Assembly: GCA_963805295.1 (NCBI GenBank)
Contig: CAWDTW010000032.1
Coordinates: 1-64,000, forward strand
Length of the DNA: 64,000 nucleotides
Direction of reading: 5' to 3'
DNA from: Roseiarcus sp963805295
GTDB lineage: Bacteria > Pseudomonadota > Alphaproteobacteria > Rhizobiales > Beijerinckiaceae
Below, one piece after another: positions 9,545-17,584 of the stretch (positions are counted from its first letter, which is position 1; each line of letters starts with the position of its first letter). The notes under the pieces were generated by a model that saw nothing but the letters and a program-made list of their open reading frames with translations, did not search any database and was not told the origin of the DNA. The translations under genes were made by a program, and so were the position numbers.

Positions 9545-10528
9545 TTACGCATCCGTAAATCGAAGCAGCGTCTTGCCGAGCGTCTGGCGCCGGGCGATGG
9601 CTTCGAACGCCTTACGATAGTCCTCGAGGGCGAATTTCGCGTGAATATGGACGCTCAAAGCGCCGCTTTCGGCCCATCGGAGCAGTCGAGACATATTGTC
9701 GCGATGGGCCGCCGGCTCCCGGCTGACGAATTCCCCCCAGTAGACGCCGCGGATGTCGCAGCCTTTCAGTAACGTCAGGTTGAGCGGCGGGCGGGGAATC
9801 TCGCCGGAGGCGAAGCCGATCACCAGGAGCCGCCCCTTCCAGGCGAGCGAGCGCAGCGCGGCTTCCGTCAGCGCGCCGCCGACCGGATCGTAGACGACGT
9901 CGACGCCTCTGCCGCCGGTCAGTTCCTTCAGGCGGACCCTCAGATCCTGGGTCGCGTAATTGATCGTCTCGGCGGCGCCGTGGCGGCGGGCGAACTCGAG
10001 CTTGTCGTCCGAGGAGGCGCAGGCGATCACGCGCGCCCCCATGGCCGCGCCGATCTCGACTGCGGCGAGCCCCACCCCGCCCGAGGCGCCGAGCACGGCC
10101 AGCGTCTCGCCGGGCTTCATCTCGGCGCGTTGCTCGAGCGCATGCAAGGTCGTGCCGTAGGCGATGGAGAGGCCCGCCGCCTTGTCGAGCGGCAGGCCGT
10201 CGGGAACGTGGGCGAGCCGGCTCGCCGCAATCGCGATCTGTTCGCGCGCCGCGCCGTAGCCAGTCGAGCCCATCACCCGGTCGCCGACCGCAAAGCCCCC
10301 GACGTCCGGCCCCAGCGCGGCGATGCGGCCGGAAAACTCGCCTGCCGGCGAGAAGGGCGGCTCGGGTTTTAGCTGGTACTTGCCCTCGATGATGAGCGTG
10401 TCGAAGAAGTTGAGCGCCGCGTAGGCGACTTCGACCACCGCTTCCCCGGGCCCCGCGACCGGCGCCTCGACGTCCATGACCTCGAGGTTTTCAACAGGCC
10501 CAAGCGCCGGACAGATCAGGGCTTTCAT
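9545..10528 (-). CDS. NADPH:quinone oxidoreductase, MDR superfamily
   Basis: A 327-residue medium-chain dehydrogenase/reductase of the zinc-independent quinone reductase (QOR) branch. The N-terminal GroES-like domain contains the PFSPAGEFSGRIAALG block. The Rossmann domain carries the nucleotide loop VLGASGGVGLAAVEIG near residue 145 and the ACASSDDKLEFARRHGA stretch typical of NADPH binding. No structural zinc cysteines are present, consistent with QOR rather than alcohol dehydrogenase. The C-terminus RRQTLGKTLLRFTD is also typical. Frame and length are complete. It probably reduces quinones or enones; substrate inferred from family only. Confidence 0.88.
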   Translation of the reverse strand: MKALICPALGPVENLEVMDVEAPVAGPGEAVVEVAYAALNFFDTLIIEGKYQLKPEPPFSPAGEFSGRIAALGPDVGGFAVGDRVMGSTGYGAAREQIAIAASRLAHVPDGLPLDKAAGLSIAYGTTLHALEQRAEMKPGETLAVLGASGGVGLAAVEIGAAMGARVIACASSDDKLEFARRHGAAETINYATQDLRVRLKELTGGRGVDVVYDPVGGALTEAALRSLAWKGRLLVIGFASGEIPRPPLNLTLLKGCDIRGVYWGEFVSREPAAHRDNMSRLLRWAESGALSVHIHAKFALEDYRKAFEAIARRQTLGKTLLRFTDA

Positions 10529-10691
10529 TGCCGACTCCCAATTTTACTCATTTTTCATTAACCAGGGGCAGCTTTACAGGGCTCGGCCGTTCCGGGAAAG
10601 CGAGAGGCCGGAATTTCGCCCCGATCCCCGGGCAGGGAGCGAAATGCCGGCCCCGCGTCGCAGCGCCGGCGGGCTCGAAGGGTAAAGGTCG

Positions 10692-11411
10692 ATGATTTTT
10701 CTGCGTTTTCGTCCCGTTGGCGCGCCGGCGCCGTTTGCGTAACCGCCGTCGTCGCGCTGGCCTCGGCCTTCGCCTCGGCCGACGCCGCCGCCAAGAAGAC
10801 GGACAAGAAGACCGACGCGGCCAAGCCCGATCTCATCGCCAGCTTTGGCGACTGGAACGTGTTCGTCAGCCAGGCCGGCAAGGGGCGCATCTGCTACGTC
10901 CTCGCCCAGCCGAAATCGCGGGAGCCCGAGAACCTGAACCGCGACCCGGGCTACGCCTTCATCTCCGACCGCCCGGCGGAAGGGGTGCGCAACGAGGTCT
11001 CGTTCATCATGGGCTTCGACGTGGCGGGCGGTACGGAAGCGGACACGAAAGCCGAAGCCAAGCCGGACGCGAAGGCCGCGACGAAACCCGGCGCGAAGAC
11101 GGACGCCAAGACGGACGCCAAGACTTCGGGCGAAGCCTGCGAAGGCCGAGGCGAAAGCGAAGACGAAGCCGATCGCCGCGCCGGAAGCGACCGTCGAGGA
11201 GGAGAGCTTCGACCTCCTGCCCAAGGGCGCCGACCTGTGGGTGAAGAATGCGGCGCGCGAGAGCGCCCTCATCGCCGAAATGAAGAAGGGCTTGACGCTC
11301 GAGATCAAGGCCGCCTCGCTCAAAGGCAAAGAATCGACCGACACGTATTCGCTCGCCGGCTTCTCCCAGGCGATGGACCGGCTGCAGAAGGAATGCCCGC
11401 CGAAGTCTTAG
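10692..11411 (+). CDS. Invasion-associated locus B (IalB) family protein, frameshifted
   Basis: A secreted periplasmic protein of the IalB family, common in Rhizobiales. It has a signal peptide (about AVVALASAFASADA), then DLIASFGDWNVFVSQAGKGR with the family's ICYVLAQPK block, a lysine/alanine-rich spacer built of AKTDAK-like repeats, and the conserved end LPKGADLWVKN ... GFSQAMDRLQKECP. Two single-base errors must be corrected: a missing T in the T5 tract at 10696-10700, which restores MIFSAFSSRW and the signal, and an extra base near 11131, which restores KPAKAEAKAKTKPIAA. The charged repeat insert is longer than in most IalB proteins. A role in virulence is known only for Bartonella and is not implied here. 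Confidence 0.8.
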
Positions 11412-11460
11412 GGACTCGCTAATGACGGCGGCTGCGTGATGCGGCCCCGCCGCCGGCGCC

Positions 11461-12210
11461 TCAAGCGCGCGGCTTCTTGGCGGCGAAGAGATAGTTCACG
11501 CTCATGTCCCCCGACAGGCGCCAGCCGAGGCGGAGCGGGTCGTAGGCCACGCCCCGGCGCTCCATCACCTTGAGCCCCGCCGCGCGGGCGGCGGCGGAGA
11601 ATTCCTCCGGCGTCACGAACTGCTCCCAATGGTGGGTGCCCGGCTCGAGCCAGCGCAGCACGTATTCGGCCCCGACGATGGCCAGCGCAAAGCTCTTCAG
11701 CGTGCGGTTCAGCGTCGAGGCGAGAAACAGCCCGCCGGGCTCGAGCAGCGAGGCGGCGACGGCGACGAACTTCGCCGGATCGGCGACATGCTCGATGACC
11801 TCCATCGCGCTGACGACGTCGAAGCGCTTCGGCTCGGCCGCGACCTCCTCGAGGGTCGCGACCCGATAGGCGAGCCTTGCGCCCGTCTCTTCCGCGTGGC
11901 GGCGGGCGACGTCGATCGAGGCCGGAGCCGGATCGATCCCGAGCACCCTTCCCCCGAGCCTCGCCAGCGGCTCCGCGAAGAGGCCCGCGCCGCAGCCGAC
12001 GTCGAGGATTTCGAGGCCCGCGAGCGGCGGCGCCGCCTCGGCCTCGCGCCTGAAATGCCGGACGGCGCAGTCGCGCGCCCAGCCGACGCGGACGGGGGCC
12101 AGCCGGTGCAGCGGCGCCATCGGCCCGTCGGCGTCCCACCAGGAATTGCCCAGCGCGTCGAAGCGCCCGACTTCCGCTGGAACGACGCTCGGCGCGGGTT
12201 TGGCGCTCAT
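11461..12210 (-). CDS. ubiG: Ubiquinone biosynthesis O-methyltransferase
   Basis: UbiG performs both O-methylations in ubiquinone synthesis with S-adenosylmethionine. The 249-residue protein shows the N-terminal FDALGNSWWDADGPMAPLHR signature specific to UbiG, the SAM motif ILDVGCGAGLFAEPLARLG near residue 70, VSAMEVIEHVADP near residue 135, and STLNRTLKSFALAIVGAEY. The following ThrHisHisTrpGlu segment also matches. It is complete and in one frame. It is divergent from lysC with ~107 bases between the starts, the arrangement seen in many Rhizobiales. Confidence 0.95.
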   Translation of the reverse strand: MSAKPAPSVVPAEVGRFDALGNSWWDADGPMAPLHRLAPVRVGWARDCAVRHFRREAEAAPPLAGLEILDVGCGAGLFAEPLARLGGRVLGIDPAPASIDVARRHAEETGARLAYRVATLEEVAAEPKRFDVVSAMEVIEHVADPAKFVAVAASLLEPGGLFLASTLNRTLKSFALAIVGAEYVLRWLEPGTHHWEQFVTPEEFSAAARAAGLKVMERRGVAYDPLRLGWRLSGDMSVNYLFAAKKPRA

Positions 12211-12317
12211 ACAAACCTCTTACGGGCCCGGGCGTTGACCGGCCGGACCCGCGCCTTTATACGCCGCCGCGTCCCATAGCGCGAGCCGCGCGTCTCCCCT
12301 CATGAGCCGAGGACCCT

Positions 12318-13559
12318 TTGTCGCGTCTGGTGATGAAATTCGGCGGCACGTCCGTCGCCAACGTCGATCGCATCCGCAACGTCGCGGCCCATGTGAAGCG
12401 CGAAGCGGACGCGGGGCACGAGGTCGCGGTCGTCGTCTCCGCCATGGCCGGCAAGACCAACGAGCTCGTCGGCTGGTCCAAGGAGGCGGGGTCGCATTTC
12501 GACAATGCGGAATACGACGCCATCGTCGCCTCGGGCGAACTCGTCACCGCGGGCTTGCTGGCGCTCGTTTTGAAGGACATGGGGCTCGAGGCGCGCTCAT
12601 GGGCCGGCTGGCAGATCCCGCTTCTCACCGACGACGCGCACGGCTCGGCCCGCATCGTCAAGATCGACGGCTCGCAACTGGTCGAAGGCTTGAAGCGCAG
12701 CGAGATCGCGGTGGTCGCGGGCTTCCAGGGGCTGCACGCGCCGACGAACCGCGTGACCACGCTCGGGCGCGGCGGCTCGGACACGTCGGCAGTGGCGCTC
12801 GCGGCGGCGATTCACGCCGACCGCTGCGACGTCTACACCGACGTCGACGGCGTCTATACGACCGATCCGCGCGTCGTGCCGAAGGCGCGAAGGCTCGACA
12901 AGGTGTCGTTCGAGGAAATGCTGGAAATGGCCTCGCTCGGCGCCAAGGTCCTGCAGGTGCGCTCGGTCGAGGTGGCCATGGTGCACAAGGTCAAGCTCTA
13001 CGTGCGCTCGTCCTTCTTCGACGATCCGGCCGACCCGCAGCTTGGCACGCTCATTTGCGACGAGGAGGATATTGTGGAGCAGCAGATCGTCACCGGCATC
13101 GCCTTCTCGCGCGACGAGGCGCAGATCACGCTGCGCGAAGTCGCCGACAAGCCCGGCGTCGCCGCAGCGATCTTCGGGCCGCTGGCGGAGGCCAACGTCA
13201 ACGTCGACATGATCATTCAGGTCGTCTCCGAGGACTCGACGACGACCGACATCACCTTCACCGTGCCGGCCTCCGAGTATGAGCGCGCGATCGGCATCCT
13301 CGAGGCGCGGCGCGAAAAGATCGGCTTCGCCAGGCTCAACGGCGCGCAGGACGTGGTGAAGATTTCCGCGATCGGCGTCGGCATGCGCTCCCATTCCGGC
13401 GTCGCCGCGCGCGCCTTCAAGGCGCTCGCCGAAAAGGGTATCAACATCCGCGCGATCACCACCTCCGAGATCAAGTTCTCGATGCTGATCGACGAGGCCT
13501 ACACCGAGCTCGCGGTCAGGACGCTGCATACACTTTATGGGCTCGACGCGAGGGGGTGA
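12318..13559 (+). CDS. lysC: Aspartate kinase
   Basis: Aspartokinase phosphorylates L-aspartate, the first step to lysine, threonine, methionine and diaminopimelate. The 413-residue single-polypeptide form has KFGGTSVAN at residues 7-15, the catalytic stretch LGRGGSDTSAVALAAAI, VYTDVDGVYTTDPR, and two C-terminal ACT domains (VADKPGVAAAIFGPLAEANV and VGMRSHSGVAARAFKALAE) that normally bind the feedback inhibitors. I chose the TTG at 12318 (MSRLVMKFGG) because AGGA lies four bases upstream and alphaproteobacterial LysC usually begins MARLVMKFGG. An ATG at 12333 is the alternative. The 3' end overlaps the convergent VOC gene by 25 bases. Confidence 0.95.
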   Translation: MSRLVMKFGGTSVANVDRIRNVAAHVKREADAGHEVAVVVSAMAGKTNELVGWSKEAGSHFDNAEYDAIVASGELVTAGLLALVLKDMGLEARSWAGWQIPLLTDDAHGSARIVKIDGSQLVEGLKRSEIAVVAGFQGLHAPTNRVTTLGRGGSDTSAVALAAAIHADRCDVYTDVDGVYTTDPRVVPKARRLDKVSFEEMLEMASLGAKVLQVRSVEVAMVHKVKLYVRSSFFDDPADPQLGTLICDEEDIVEQQIVTGIAFSRDEAQITLREVADKPGVAAAIFGPLAEANVNVDMIIQVVSEDSTTTDITFTVPASEYERAIGILEARREKIGFARLNGAQDVVKISAIGVGMRSHSGVAARAFKALAEKGINIRAITTSEIKFSMLIDEAYTELAVRTLHTLYGLDARG

Positions 13560-13975
13560 GGCCTCGCCTCGGGTTCGGCGATCTCGTCGTAGCCGCGGCC
13601 GAGGAACTGAATGAGGCAAAAGCCGTGGCCGAACGGGTCGGCGAGCACGGCGATCTTGCCCCACGCGTTGACGCGGATTTCGGTCTCGGATCGCGCGCCG
13701 GCGGCGACGGCGCGGGCGAGCGCGGCTTCGATGTGGTCAACGATCAGGTCGATATGCACCGGGGTCCAGTGCCGATCGTAACGACGCAAATCGGCGCCGG
13801 CGCCAATCGAACCGCTCGGCTTTTGCAGGAGGTAGAGCCGGACCGGCCAGCCGCTCAGCTCCACGACTTCAGGGCCGAGGCGGCGCGTGACGATCAGGCC
13901 AAAAGCCCGCTCGTAAAAGGTGACGCCCAGATCGAGGTTCGGGACGTCGATGTTGATCAGCAAATCCATGCCCAT
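13535..13975 (-). CDS. VOC-family (glyoxalase-like) protein
   Basis: A vicinal-oxygen-chelate fold protein of ~146 aa. It begins MGMDLLINIDVPNLDLGVTF, with the paired beta-alpha-beta halves separated near HWTPVHIDLIVDHIEAALARA, and ends with the DPFGHGFCLIQF strand typical of glyoxalase/bleomycin-resistance/dioxygenase domains. Candidate metal ligands are the His in VHIDL and the Glu in VVELSG. A longer open frame to 14104 has no family similarity, so the start at 13975 (or 13969) is preferred. It converges on lysC. No specific substrate can be named. Confidence 0.78.
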   Translation of the reverse strand: MGMDLLINIDVPNLDLGVTFYERAFGLIVTRRLGPEVVELSGWPVRLYLLQKPSGSIGAGADLRRYDRHWTPVHIDLIVDHIEAALARAVAAGARSETEIRVNAWGKIAVLADPFGHGFCLIQFLGRGYDEIAEPEARPHPLASSP

Positions 13976-14178
13976 GAGCGTAGCAGACCATGTCCAGCGC
14001 GAGCGGGAAAGGCGCGACGCGAAAACCGCCGAGCTTTCGCCGCTGGGAAAGAAGCTCTTGGGCCTCGAGCGCTGGTGACAGACCGTCGCCGCGGCGTCGT
14101 TCAAGGGATGTTCAGGCTGCGGGGCGCCCTAATGTCGGCGAGGCGCCTTCCGGCGTCTCGAAGCGAAAGGATCTCGCG

Positions 14179-14556
14179 ATGTTGCGAAAAATTGCTCTTG
14201 GCCTGGCGCTGGCCGCGGGGGCGGCGCTGCCTCTCGCAAGCTCGGCCGAGGCGGCGGTCGCGGACGGCGTTGTCTCCTCGCACATGCCGTCAGACCAGAT
14301 CACGCCGATCGAAAAGGCGCAGTACGTTTGGGGCGGTCAGAATTACTGCTGGTATGGCGACGGCTGGCACGGCCCCGGCTGGTATTGGTGCGGATATGCC
14401 TACCGCGCGGGCCTCGGCTGGGGCGGAGGTTACGGGTGGCACGGCTGGCGCGGCGGCTACGCCTACCGTCCCGGCTACGGCTATCATGGGGCCTACCGCG
14501 GTTACCACGGCGCCTACCATGGCGGTTACCGCGGCGGGGTCCGCGTGCGTCGCTAG
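14179..14556 (+). CDS. Secreted Gly/Tyr/His/Trp-rich small protein
   Basis: A 125-residue exported protein with signal peptide KIALGLALAAGAALPLASS cleaved about AEA-AVADG. The mature part has a short conserved piece (DQITPIEKAQYVWGGQNYC) and then a low-complexity tail of GW, GYG, YHGAY and GGYRGG units. Such Gly-Tyr-His proteins are widespread in Rhizobiales and of unknown function; a cell-envelope or surface role is inferred. AAGGA lies 7 bases upstream of the ATG at 14179. Two cysteines in the QNYCWYG and YWCGYAY segments could form a disulphide. Confidence 0.75.
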   Translation: MLRKIALGLALAAGAALPLASSAEAAVADGVVSSHMPSDQITPIEKAQYVWGGQNYCWYGDGWHGPGWYWCGYAYRAGLGWGGGYGWHGWRGGYAYRPGYGYHGAYRGYHGAYHGGYRGGVRVRR

Positions 14557-14598
14557 CTCCCGTCGCGCCGCCGGCTCGGGTCTTGGCGGCCGTCCGGC

Positions 14599-15609
14599 CT
14601 ATTTTCCGGCCGCGCCGGCCTCCAGCACGTAAAGCTCGAGCGCGCGCTTCTTGCCGCGCATCGCGAGCTCGCCGAGCGGGCGGCTCGTCACGCCGGGAGG
14701 CAGCGCGCCGAGGCGGTCGAGCAACGCTGCGGACGCCAGCACGCGATTGTCGGTGTCGCGGCAGGCCTGCTCGATGCGCTGGGCCGTGTTCATCGTGTCG
14801 CCGATGAGGGCGATCTCTTTCTTGAGAGTGCCGAGCTCGCCGACGGCGACCGGGCCGCAGTGAAGGCCGGCGCGGAAGTCGGCGCGCTGGCCGAACGTGC
14901 GCTCGTAGTTCGGTCCCTGCTCGCGAAGCCGGTCGAGCGCGGAAAAGCAGGCGCGGACGCATGCCGGCTCGTTCGCGCCGGGGCCGAGTCTCCAAGTCGC
15001 GATCACCTCGTCTCCCACATATTTGTGGATTTCGCCGCCGGCTTGGCTGATGACCAGCGACACGTCCGCGACGAAGCGATTGAGCAAGTTCAGGAAGGCG
15101 AGCTCGCCGAGGCGCTCGGCGATCGCGGTCGAGGAGCGCATGTCGATGAAGAGAAGCGCCCGCTCCTCGAGGCGCGGATGGTAGTAGCGCCCCGCGGCGA
15201 AGGCGAAGAGCACGCCCGGGCCGAGCAGATCGTTGACGCTGAACAAAAGGTTGCCGCCGACGACCAGCACGAGCGAGAACAGGAAGTCGACGCTGCCGAC
15301 TACCATGAGGTGACCGAACATAAGCCAACCGGCAATGGCGTTGGTGATGAGAATGACGCCGGCATAAAGCAGCGAGCGCAGCCCGAGATAAGCCAGAAAC
15401 GGCAGCTGGCGGAAAAGCCCGCCGGCGTTGCGCCTCAGGACGAATCGTTCGAGCGCGAAAAGGGCGGCGCCGATCGAGCCGCCCACCACCGCGCCGACGG
15501 CCGCAGTTCCGTGTTGGACATCGCCATACAGGGCGCCGATCAGGACGCCAATGACAACGATCCAGAAAAATCTGCGCAACGGGGCCGGGTGCAGCATCGC
15601 CCACGACAC
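14599..15609 (-). CDS. Membrane-anchored class III adenylate/guanylate cyclase
   Basis: Makes cyclic nucleotide second messenger. Residues 1-155 form about six hydrophobic helices with no recognised sensor fold (for example VVIGVLIGALYGD, LLYAGVILITNAIAGWLM). The C-terminal catalytic domain starts ALLFIDMRSSTAIAERLG, with the first metal Asp in FIDMR, and the second in YVGDEVIATW. Further on come LHCGPVAVGELG and the transition-state Asn/Arg segment DTMNTAQRIEQACR. All key residues seem present, so it should be active; Lys in IHKYVGDE supports ATP as substrate. 336 aa, complete. The membrane part may sense a signal that is not predictable here. Confidence 0.88.
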   Translation of the reverse strand: MSWAMLHPAPLRRFFWIVVIGVLIGALYGDVQHGTAAVGAVVGGSIGAALFALERFVLRRNAGGLFRQLPFLAYLGLRSLLYAGVILITNAIAGWLMFGHLMVVGSVDFLFSLVLVVGGNLLFSVNDLLGPGVLFAFAAGRYYHPRLEERALLFIDMRSSTAIAERLGELAFLNLLNRFVADVSLVISQAGGEIHKYVGDEVIATWRLGPGANEPACVRACFSALDRLREQGPNYERTFGQRADFRAGLHCGPVAVGELGTLKKEIALIGDTMNTAQRIEQACRDTDNRVLASAALLDRLGALPPGVTSRPLGELAMRGKKRALELYVLEAGAAGK

Positions 15610-15702
15610 TAGACCGGCAGTCGTCCCGCCGTCGACACGCGACCGCGGCTCGCGCGCCCATAAAGGGCGCGGCGCCCGGCGCTCAGGCGGGCGCCGTCCC
15701 GG

Positions 15703-16149
15703 TCAAGGCAGGGGCGGGATGCGCAAAACCTGGCCCGGATAGATCTTGTCCGGACTCGTTAGCATCGGCCGGTTGGCCTGGAAGATGACGTCGTTTTTGC
15801 CGCCGTTCCCCTTGCCGTATTGGGTTTCGGCGATCGCCCACAGCGTGTCGCCGCTCTTGACCGAATAGAATTTGGATTCAGGCTCGGCCTTCACCGGCTT
15901 GATATCGTTCTGGACCGTTTGTACGCCGACCGTGTTCCCGAGCGCGATGGCGATCTTTTCCGCCTGCTCGGTGGTGGCGGTCGTGCCCGACACCTTCACC
16001 TTGTCGCCGTCGACCTCGATCTTGACGCCCGAGGCGTCGAGGCCATGCTTGTCGAGCTCCTTCTTGAGCTCGTCGGCCGGCGCGGCCGTGGCTTCGCTTC
16101 CGCCGAAGATCGACGCGCCGACGTTCTTGACGAAACTGACCAATCCCAT
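15703..16149 (-). CDS. lysM: BON-LysM peptidoglycan-binding protein
   Basis: A 148-residue protein combining a BON domain (about residues 25-85, with VKIEVDGDKVKVSGTTATTE and the GNTVGVQTVQNDI turn) and a C-terminal LysM motif (YSVKSGDTLWAIAETQYGKG to IYPGQVLRIPPL). This is the YgaU/Kbp type, known in E. coli as a potassium-binding, K+-induced protein. No signal peptide is evident, as in that family. Complete and in one frame; RBS GAGGAGCAACGACT precedes the ATG. A K+ role is by family analogy; a kup transporter is far away at 40.9 kb. Confidence 0.88.
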   Translation of the reverse strand: MGLVSFVKNVGASIFGGSEATAAPADELKKELDKHGLDASGVKIEVDGDKVKVSGTTATTEQAEKIAIALGNTVGVQTVQNDIKPVKAEPESKFYSVKSGDTLWAIAETQYGKGNGGKNDVIFQANRPMLTSPDKIYPGQVLRIPPLP

Positions 16150-16297
16150 AGTCGTTGCTCCTCATGGCGGCCGGGGCCAACGCCAGCCTCCCGGTTCAGC
16201 GAGGCGCTCCCTCCGGCGCAGCAAGCAACTGTATCCCCGAACGCTTCCGTCGGGGCAAGGGGCGATCGCGATCAAAAGCTCCGGCGACGGAGAGCGC

Positions 16298-16594
16298 TCA
16301 GGCCTTCCGCATGTTGTTGAGGACCATGCCGACGATCGCCGATACGATCGCGCCTGACACGCCGCCGCCGACGAGCTGGCCGACCAAGGCGCCGATATCG
16401 ACGCCGCCCGCCGCGCCCGAGAGCATCGGAATGAGCGAGGTCAAGAGCGACCCGCCGGCGATGCCGCCAAGCGCGCCGGCGATGGTGTTGCCGCCGGTTC
16501 CCATGCTGACGTTCTTGGCGATTCCGCCGACCGCGTTGCCGCCGATCGCGCCGGCGATCAGCTGGATGATGAGGTTGATGAGCGTGGCTGACAC
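16298..16594 (-). CDS. Small hydrophobic glycine-rich protein
   Basis: A ~98-residue protein made almost entirely of small residues in membrane-like stretches with glycine-zipper spacing: LINLIIQLIAGAIGGNAVGG, GTGGNTIAGALGGIAGGSLL and ALVGQLVGGGVSGAIVSAIV. It ends in a basic tail NNMRKA. I chose a GTG start following GGAGAGGAAAC; longer readings to 16768 are arginine-rich and unconvincing. Similar short proteins occur in many alphaproteobacteria without known function. It could be a membrane or pore-like protein, but no role is assigned. Confidence 0.6.
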   Translation of the reverse strand: MSATLINLIIQLIAGAIGGNAVGGIAKNVSMGTGGNTIAGALGGIAGGSLLTSLIPMLSGAAGGVDIGALVGQLVGGGVSGAIVSAIVGMVLNNMRKA

Positions 16595-16986
16595 GTTTCC
16601 TCTCCTCCGGCGATCAAGTCGCCGATGTCGTTCTGACGTTCCGCTCAGCGACCGTGCCGCGCATTTGCGAAACGCCTGCTCCAGATATTCAACGCATTCC
16701 CTTACGGGAATGTCAATCGGCGCTTCCTTTGCGGAGGCTCGACGAGATTCCGCCGCGCTCCCGGCCACCCGCGGCGGCAGTTTTCACGACGCGCAGAGAG
16801 GCGATCTTGACAAGACGACAATTCGCGCTCATGTATGGGCATCGAGTTTAGGCCGACTGACTTGGCCCGCGCCGTCTGGAAACATTGCGGCAGGCCCACG
16901 ACATCTCTCCCGGACATCGATATCAACTCACCAGCGGACGCCTTCGGGCGCCGTAGAATCGCGCGCATCGCGCAAAAGGAAATGCT

Positions 16987-17196
16987 ATGCCAGTCGGAAC
17001 CGTGAAGTGGTTCAACGCCCAGAAGGGCTTTGGTTTCATCCAGCCGGACACCGGCGGACAGGACGTGTTCGTCCACATCAGCGCCGTCGAGCGCGCGGGG
17101 ATGAGCAATCTCAACGAAGGCCAGAAGGTCAACTTCGAGATCGTCGCCGACAAGCGCACGGGCAAGTCGAGCGCCGGCAACCTCAGCGCCGCCTAA
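16987..17196 (+). CDS. Cold shock protein, CspA family
   Basis: A 69-residue single cold-shock domain. It opens PVGTVKWFNAQKGFGFIQPD, containing RNP1 (KGFGFI), followed by DVFVHISAVERAG containing RNP2 (VFVHIS). It binds single-stranded RNA/DNA and probably acts as an RNA chaperone. The upstream 280 bases contain no gene, consistent with the long leader usual for csp mRNAs; a TTGACA at 16807-16812 could be a -35 box, but I see no good -10 box. A rho-independent terminator lies downstream at 17371. Confidence 0.93.
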   Translation: MPVGTVKWFNAQKGFGFIQPDTGGQDVFVHISAVERAGMSNLNEGQKVNFEIVADKRTGKSSAGNLSAA

Positions 17197-17226
17197 GCCC
17201 GAAGGGACGCGCGCTTCCTCGCCTTT

Positions 17227-17338
17227 TCGACCGCGGATGGACCGGCGGCAGGGCGAAAGCGAGCGCGCCGTCCCTATGCGCTGACCGAGACGCCGTCGCG
17301 CCGTCCAAGGCTGTCGACCGCGGATGGACCGGCGGCAG
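17227..17338. repeat. 25-bp direct repeat pair
   Basis: The 25-base unit TCGACCGCGGATGG... occurs at 17227-17251 and again at 17314-17338, 87 bases apart, between the cold shock gene and the terminator. Both copies are identical. No function is evident; it may reflect a small tandem duplication or a mobile intergenic repeat. Confidence 0.75.
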
Positions 17339-17370
17339 CCCGATTGCGGCGCGAGACCGTGATCGGACCG

Positions 17371-17404
17371 AAAAGTCGTCGCGCCCGTCGCGACGGCTTT
17401 TTTG
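17371..17404 (+). terminator. Rho-independent terminator
   Basis: A 12-bp stem (AAAGTCGTCGCG with CGCGACGGCTTT, one G-T pair) and a five-base loop are followed by a run of T's reaching 17403. The arms themselves start and end with A and T tracts, so it could work in both directions. It most likely ends the cold-shock transcript and separates it from cbpA. Confidence 0.75.
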
Positions 17405-17414
17405 TTTGTTCCCC

Positions 17415-17512
17415 TGGAGCAGGATGCGATTTCGGTGATTCGCATCCTGCTCCAGACTCCTTGAAAACGCGGGATGCTTGCGAAAAACCGGTATCTGCTT
17501 TTTCTCATCCCG
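17415..17512. repeat. Rhizobiales-type palindromic intergenic mosaic element
   Basis: Two palindromes in tandem. The first, 17415-17454, has a perfect 15-bp stem TGGAGCAGGATGCGA with a ten-base loop. The second, about 17469-17512, has arms GCGGGATG and CATCCCGC around GCGAAAAACCGGTATCTGC, which resembles the GGAAAACCGGTTTCC core of the RIME/REP-like elements known from Rhizobium and Bradyrhizobium. Family assignment is from memory of those repeats. Confidence 0.65.
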
Positions 17513-17584
17513 CTTCAGGGCGCGTCTGGAGACAACGACCCCGAGTCTGATAAGCATTCGCGCCCGGTCCGTTCGGAGGCGCAT

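Noticed and set aside
12597..13664. 355-codon minus-strand frame opposite lysC
   Set aside because: Antisense shadow; lysC is complete and highly conserved on the plus strand.
14300..15661. 453-codon minus-strand frame over the cyclase gene
   Set aside because: Out-of-frame reading of the cyclase gene; composition is Arg/Ala/Pro-rich, without motifs.
16807..16836. TTGACA with a possible -10 box upstream of the cold shock gene
   Set aside because: The -35 box is good, but the expected -10 position (ATGTAT) matches the consensus poorly, so no promoter was annotated.
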